A stretch of DNA of 64,000 nucleotides, taken from NCBI RefSeq assembly GCF_020866905.1, contig NZ_JAIVCC010000016.1:186001-250000 (forward strand), given 5' to 3'. The notes below the pieces were generated by a model. That model saw only the letters and a program-made list of their open reading frames with translations, did no database searches and was not told the origin of the DNA. Positions 59,811-64,000 of the stretch are shown piece after piece (position 1 is the first letter of the stretch; the number at the start of each line of letters is the position of its first letter). Source of the stretch: Salinimicrobium sediminilitoris (lineage in GTDB: Bacteria; Bacteroidota; Bacteroidia; Flavobacteriales; Flavobacteriaceae). A program made the translations under genes and the position numbers.

Positions 59811-61019
59811 TTACTTTTTTAAAGAGGAAAAATGGAAGTATGTAAGGCCTTTCCAGAGCCACTCCACGGGACCTTGTTTAAAATGACTTAGCCACCATTG
59901 GCAGAACTTAAGTTGCAGATAAAATATTGCAACTCCCATCAGCACATTTATGGCAGGCGAGGTCCGGTCAAAAAGTCCAAGACCAAATTGATAGAATAAC
60001 AGCAGGCCGATTATTGTTTGCGATAAATAGATGGTAAGAGCCATTCTTCCCATGGCTGCGAGTGGTTTCAGAATTTTCCGGAAAAACCTTTTTTGAAAGA
60101 GGAGAGAAATCCCGGTGATATAGAAGATTGTTAGACAGGCATTATAGATACTAAAAAGGAAGCTTGCCGACCATTGCAGTTGGGGAACAACTTTAATTCC
60201 GGGGATGGTGACCAGGTCGAAAAGGTACATAAGGAGCCCCAGGAAAAGCAGGAAAAGAACAGCCCTCTCTGAGAATTTGTTCCAGCTTTTCACTTTAGAA
60301 AGTTGCTTCTTAAGAGAAGTGAAAAGTTTTGTGCGGCCCGCATAAAGCCCTAAAAGAAAATATCCAAAAGTCATTAACAATCGGCCGCTTTTTATTTGAT
60401 ACTCAATCTTTGCCGGCCAAGATCTCCAGTTATCGAGTAAGACAGTAGAAAAGTCTTCTTTTTGCACCAGGCGGTAGTACCTTGCCGCTTCATCGGCCAT
60501 AGGAAATTCCACTTGCGCATTAGGCACTTCAGTTTGAAAGGCTTCGTATAGATGAGTGGGTAAATTTGTAATCAGCAGAAGGCCGATTACCAGAATTAGC
60601 TTTGGGGAAAGGGATCTGAAAAAGATTAAAACCACCCCCAGTACAGCATATAGAGCAAGTATATCCCCTCGCCACAGGATGTGGTGGAGGAAACCTATAA
60701 GAAAAAGTAGAAAAAGGCGCCAAATGTAAGTACGCAAATAACCAGGTTGAGATCTTTTTTTCCGGAAGTTCAGATAAAAGCTTAACCCAAACAGGAAGGA
60801 AAAAACAGAAAAGAATTTTCCAAACACTAAAGCTCCAAAGATGCCAAGGGTAATTCCATCGACAGTACTATCATATTTTGTGTATGTTTCCGGCGGTAAG
60901 GCAGCACCTGTATACCAAATCACCATATGAGCGTAAAGGATCCCTGCCAGTGCAAATCCTCTTAATACATCTATAGTGTCAATCCTGGTTTTTGATGTCG
61001 TAACTGTGCTCTCTCCCAT
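59811..61019 (-). CDS. DUF418 family membrane protein
   Basis: A 402-residue membrane protein with about ten helices. It starts with RIDTIDVLRGFALAGILYAHMV, the DUF418 beginning that resembles acyltransferase-3 proteins. The C-terminal DUF418 part begins at AAMGRMALTIYLSQTIIGLLLFYQFGLGLFDR. Function unknown; a role in envelope or transport has been suggested for some members. Monocistronic. Confidence 0.9.
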   Translation of the reverse strand: MGESTVTTSKTRIDTIDVLRGFALAGILYAHMVIWYTGAALPPETYTKYDSTVDGITLGIFGALVFGKFFSVFSFLFGLSFYLNFRKKRSQPGYLRTYIWRLFLLFLIGFLHHILWRGDILALYAVLGVVLIFFRSLSPKLILVIGLLLITNLPTHLYEAFQTEVPNAQVEFPMADEAARYYRLVQKEDFSTVLLDNWRSWPAKIEYQIKSGRLLMTFGYFLLGLYAGRTKLFTSLKKQLSKVKSWNKFSERAVLFLLFLGLLMYLFDLVTIPGIKVVPQLQWSASFLFSIYNACLTIFYITGISLLFQKRFFRKILKPLAAMGRMALTIYLSQTIIGLLLFYQFGLGLFDRTSPAINVLMGVAIFYLQLKFCQWWLSHFKQGPVEWLWKGLTYFHFSSLKK

Positions 61020-61186
61020 ATTCCGCAGCTTTCAATATAAAAATATTGAAGCATCCGGGTAGGGCCTTTCACATAGTTTTATGTGTAGGGGAAAGAAAAA
61101 ATGAGGTAGTTATTAGAAAGAAGCCAAAATCCCCTCTTTTGAAAGATATTGCTGAAGAAGGTTTTGGGAAAGGCCTGAATGTTTTA

Positions 61187-62086
61187 TTAAGGAGTGAATT
61201 TTTTCCAAAGGGTGGTACCTAATTTTATGGTGAACAACACCAGGAAACCTACTACCAAACCAATCAGAAATTCAACAAGTATTCCGGGTAGATTTGGAAA
61301 GAGGTCGTGGAAGAAATGAAGGTTGTGAGCAAAAATACCGCCCGAAACCAAAAGCAGGGCAATGGTCCCAATGACCGACAGACTTTTGATCACCTTGGGT
61401 AGAGCACTTACCAGGAATCCGCCAATTTTATCTGAGATGCTATTTTCCTTATCGTTCATATCTATAAGTTTAGCTCCAAACTCGTCCATTCTTATGATTA
61501 GCGCTACTATTCCATATACTCCCACAGTAGCAACAAGGGCTATTATGGTAACCACTAGGATTTTTGTGAGAAGCGGTTGATCTCCAACAGTGCCCAGGGC
61601 AATAATTATGATCTCTACAGAAAGTATAAAGTCTGTGAGGATCGCCGACTTTATTTTTTCTTTTTCCAGGCTCAAGACCTCTTCTTTTGAAAGTTTTTCA
61701 AGTTTAGGAGTGTCCTTATGATGAGCATGCGGGAAAATGAATTCGTATATTTTTTCTGCACCTTCGTAGGCCAGATAAAGTCCACCGATAATCAAGATAA
61801 CAGTAACGGCCGAAGGCAAAAATGCGCTTAGCAAAAACGCCAGAGGAAGAATAATTACTTTGTTTAAAAAAGAACCTTTTGTAATCTCCCAAATCACCGG
61901 CAGTTCCCTGGAAGACATAAATCCCGATGCTTTTTCTGCGTTTACGGCAAGATCGTCACCTAAAATTCCCGCTGTTTTTTTTCCTGCAACTTTTGACATC
62001 ATTGCTACATCATCCATTAAAGTTGCGATATCATCGAGAAGGGCAAATATTCCTGAGGCCATAGTTGAATTTGTTTCAGAGGGCAA
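61187..62086 (-). CDS. DUF808 family membrane protein
   Basis: A 299-residue membrane protein. ASGIFALLDDIATLMDDVAMMSKVAGKKTAGILGDDLAVNA is the DUF808 opening, followed by NKVIILPLAFLLSAF and GGLYLAYEGAEKIYEF, with further helices near residues 155-200 and 235-290. Often found as a stand-alone gene in Proteobacteria and Bacteroidota, function unknown. Confidence 0.92.
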   Translation of the reverse strand: MPSETNSTMASGIFALLDDIATLMDDVAMMSKVAGKKTAGILGDDLAVNAEKASGFMSSRELPVIWEITKGSFLNKVIILPLAFLLSAFLPSAVTVILIIGGLYLAYEGAEKIYEFIFPHAHHKDTPKLEKLSKEEVLSLEKEKIKSAILTDFILSVEIIIIALGTVGDQPLLTKILVVTIIALVATVGVYGIVALIIRMDEFGAKLIDMNDKENSISDKIGGFLVSALPKVIKSLSVIGTIALLLVSGGIFAHNLHFFHDLFPNLPGILVEFLIGLVVGFLVLFTIKLGTTLWKKFTP

Positions 62087-62296
62087 GATAAGTGTATTTG
62101 CTAAAATGTAAAATTAAAAACATAGAGGTAGGTGAATGAGAAGGGAGTTAATATTTCCGCTATTTTTCAATCTTCCGGTTTTTTATTCACCTTCAGAAGT
62201 AAATAAAGATGGAAAAATAAAATTCATAAAAAAGGAGAAATTCAATTGACTGCCGGCAAACATTTAGACCTTCCGCAGCAGAGGTGCAAAAAGAAT

Positions 62297-63166
62297 TCAT
62301 TTGTCAAATTTTATTTCTCTTTTTAAAAATTTCTCTAATTCGGTTTTTGTGATCCCATCTTCACCGTAGATGTTCACATCTATCCATTTATCATCGTAGG
62401 GTCTGGGTCCTTCCAAATTTAGAGAATCGATAAAATCGTAAAGACTAATATCATTTGCCTCAATTAAATATATTTCGTCTTCGCCAAATTTCGTTCGGAA
62501 ATAGGAATCATATTTATTTACGAACACAAGTTCTTTAATATTTATTGAAAGCGTTTTATTCGATATTCTTACTATCTCATTATTGTGAAGGAAAATGATT
62601 GAAAGAATTATAAGAGTAAAATTAAAAGCTCCATGTTGAAAAACGGACCATAAAAAACCCAGTTTGATCCTAACATAGCTTAAAAGGAATCCGCCAATTA
62701 ATTGACTTCCAATAATAACTGGCGACAGAATATAGAAAATCGTCTCGGTGTTGTTGTAGTTGGTTAGGTGAATCAGGCCAAACAGAACAGCCAGGAGATA
62801 TAATAAATATTTGAAGATCGAATTCCATCTTTTTTTGAGCCGTCCTTTTGAAAGGTAGTTCAGCAATCTTGCGAGATAATTTCTTTGGTACTTTAATGGG
62901 AAGCGGAAAATAATTTCTTCAATGAACGGGATTACCAATATTACCAGGAAAATTGTTAAATATGGCCCCCAATCAATAAGAGGGTTTTCAAGCTTTACAA
63001 CATGTGAATGAATAAAATAGATAAAACCTATGAATGGAAAAGCTAATAACAATTCCAGTAATAAAATTTGAAAAGTGAGTAGGAATTTTCTTTTTGATGA
63101 AAGGTTCAATTCGTTATCATCTGGATTTTTTATCCAGGCATAAATGTCTTTGTAAAGCTTTTTCAT
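62297..63166 (-). CDS. CPBP family intramembrane metalloprotease (ABI/CAAX-like)
   Basis: A 289-residue membrane protein with about seven helices. The three metal motifs of the family are present: E-E-x3-R in PFIEEIIFRFPLKYQR, F-x3-H in LFGLIHLTNY, and H-x3-N in FQHGAFN. The C-terminal 90 residues are soluble and unusual for the family. It could process a prenylated or hydrophobic peptide. The gene is AT-rich compared with its neighbours. Confidence 0.88.
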   Translation of the reverse strand: MKKLYKDIYAWIKNPDDNELNLSSKRKFLLTFQILLLELLLAFPFIGFIYFIHSHVVKLENPLIDWGPYLTIFLVILVIPFIEEIIFRFPLKYQRNYLARLLNYLSKGRLKKRWNSIFKYLLYLLAVLFGLIHLTNYNNTETIFYILSPVIIGSQLIGGFLLSYVRIKLGFLWSVFQHGAFNFTLIILSIIFLHNNEIVRISNKTLSINIKELVFVNKYDSYFRTKFGEDEIYLIEANDISLYDFIDSLNLEGPRPYDDKWIDVNIYGEDGITKTELEKFLKREIKFDK

Positions 63167-63345
63167 TATTTAAGTAGCGTTATTACTTTTTTGTAACAAG
63201 TTAATTCCAGATTTCAAACCGGGGCAAAAAAAATATTTTTGTCTATTGATATCGTTTCTGAATTCTTTGGAATCTTTCGGCTCTTTGAGTCTTAATCTTT
63301 ATTGCTTGAGCCCTCACATTTGAACATTCGTCAATAAATAAGCAA

Positions 63346-64000
63346 TCACTCCATTGCTTCAAGTTTCGGCAACTTCTTCTTGTAAGACTCAACATCCCAA
63401 ATGATATTCCAGTTCGCTACATAATCCTCAATGGGGCCTAATCCCACCTCTGCCCGGCGTTCATTTACATTATCGGGATCTTCAAGGGGAGACACATAAT
63501 ATTCGCCTGTTTCCTGATTTATTCCTATTTGGCTACCATAGATCTGATTTTTGCCCTGTTTTAATGCAACCCTGTCTTCCAATAGAGCCAAATCACGTGG
63601 AGAAGCATTGCCTTTTTCAACAGCTTCGCGTAACATTGGTAAATACTTTTCCTGTGTATCAATATCCGAATGCTGGATAACGAGGAAAAGGGCGCTGTTT
63701 CCTTTTCGACCGATAAGATTTGAACTTAGCCAGCCATGTTCGTCCAGGATCTTCTTCACCTTTATGAGGTTGACTGAATCCTGTTTATTAATTAGTTCCC
63801 AGTGTGTCCGGACTTCTTCGGAATCGTGGCCGTATTTTTCCCGAATTCCATCAGCCTGCTGCCGGTAATATTGGTCTTCTCTATAGACGGTATCAAGAAT
63901 GGAAACAACATCAGGTACAAAAGCCTCAGCTTCTTTTTTATTTTCACTTACTCTGGAGAGAACTTTCATCCAGCGTTCATCGGTGCTTAAGGAATGAAAA
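63346..64000 (-). CDS. DUF6624 domain protein, 5' end beyond window
   Basis: The frame runs on past the first ATG (63969) to the edge of the window (residues ...HSLSTDERWMKVLS...), with no stop in between, so the gene is probably cut and the true start lies outside. Visible are 218 residues. The DUF6624 part has LLINKQDSVNLIKVKKILDEHGWLSSNLIG-type elements, NSALFLVIQHSD, EKYLPMLREAVEKGNASPRDLALLEDRVALKQGKNQIYGSQ and VNERRAEVGLGPIEDY. Function unknown. Confidence 0.85.
   Translation of the reverse strand, partial: FHSLSTDERWMKVLSRVSENKKEAEAFVPDVVSILDTVYREDQYYRQQADGIREKYGHDSEEVRTHWELINKQDSVNLIKVKKILDEHGWLSSNLIGRKGNSALFLVIQHSDIDTQEKYLPMLREAVEKGNASPRDLALLEDRVALKQGKNQIYGSQIGINQETGEYYVSPLEDPDNVNERRAEVGLGPIEDYVANWNIIWDVESYKKKLPKLEAME

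Overview
The window looks like a chromosomal segment of a marine-type member of the Flavobacteriaceae (Bacteroidota), close in character to the Gramella / Salegentibacter / Zunongwangia group. The reasons are promoters with a TAnnTTTG -7 box, almost no Shine-Dalgarno sequences, many SusD-like lipobox lipoproteins with Asp-rich starts, a mevalonate pathway, and Bacteroidota-typical families (DUF6064, DUF7282, SemiSWEET, DUF6624). No rRNA, tRNA, CRISPR array or prophage was seen.

Region 1 (1-10.7 kb) is a loose set of single genes, mostly on the minus strand: hemerythrin, GNAT, EamA, a glycosyltransferase, two lipoproteins, small membrane proteins and a serine hydrolase with a 55-residue partner. 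Between them lie composite intergenic repeats built from the same few modules.

Region 2 (10.3-23.8 kb, plus strand) is an anaerobic-metabolism island: NrfH and NrfA (nitrite to ammonium), a fused ResB/CcsA cytochrome c synthase, an OxlT-like MFS carrier, pyruvate formate-lyase with its activase, and an AspT/YidE-type antiporter. Three of the promoters (nrfH, the MFS gene, pflB) share an FNR/CRP-like dyad, TGAY-N4-RTCA, followed by ATATT or a close variant. In each it lies exactly 23 nt upstream of a TAnnTTTG-like box. This is the clearest regulatory signal in the window.

Region 3 (23.9-41.4 kb) holds a serine hydrolase, a PepSY-like Asp-rich lipoprotein, a three-gene set (YqcI/YcgG haem N-oxygenase family, PaiB-like, DUF1989), SemiSWEET and SDR genes, a mevalonate-pathway block (diphosphomevalonate decarboxylase, mevalonate kinase, UbiA-type prenyltransferase), a pseudouridine synthase whose expected catalytic Asp reads as Glu, and a polyamine operon (arginine decarboxylase, agmatinase, deoxyhypusine-synthase-like).

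Region 4 (41.5-54.3 kb, minus strand) is the most interesting. It is an arsenosugar-type locus with the ArsS radical SAM enzyme, its AhpD-like partner, a TIGR04282-type transferase, a lipoprotein MsrB, purine nucleoside phosphorylase, an FAD oxidoreductase, a polyferredoxin membrane protein, two GT2 enzymes and a GT-C enzyme, with a sulfotransferase next door. The locus is interrupted by a REP-flanked RAYT transposase and by a MazEF module lying between two more copies of the same palindrome. One of these palindromes supplies the C-terminus of a glycosyltransferase.

Region 5 (54.4-64 kb) holds single genes: a DUF4168 protein, a zinc alcohol dehydrogenase with its usual small partner, a triplicated DUF7282 lipoprotein, a D-threonine-aldolase-like enzyme, DUF418, DUF808 and CPBP membrane proteins, and a DUF6624 gene cut by the window edge.
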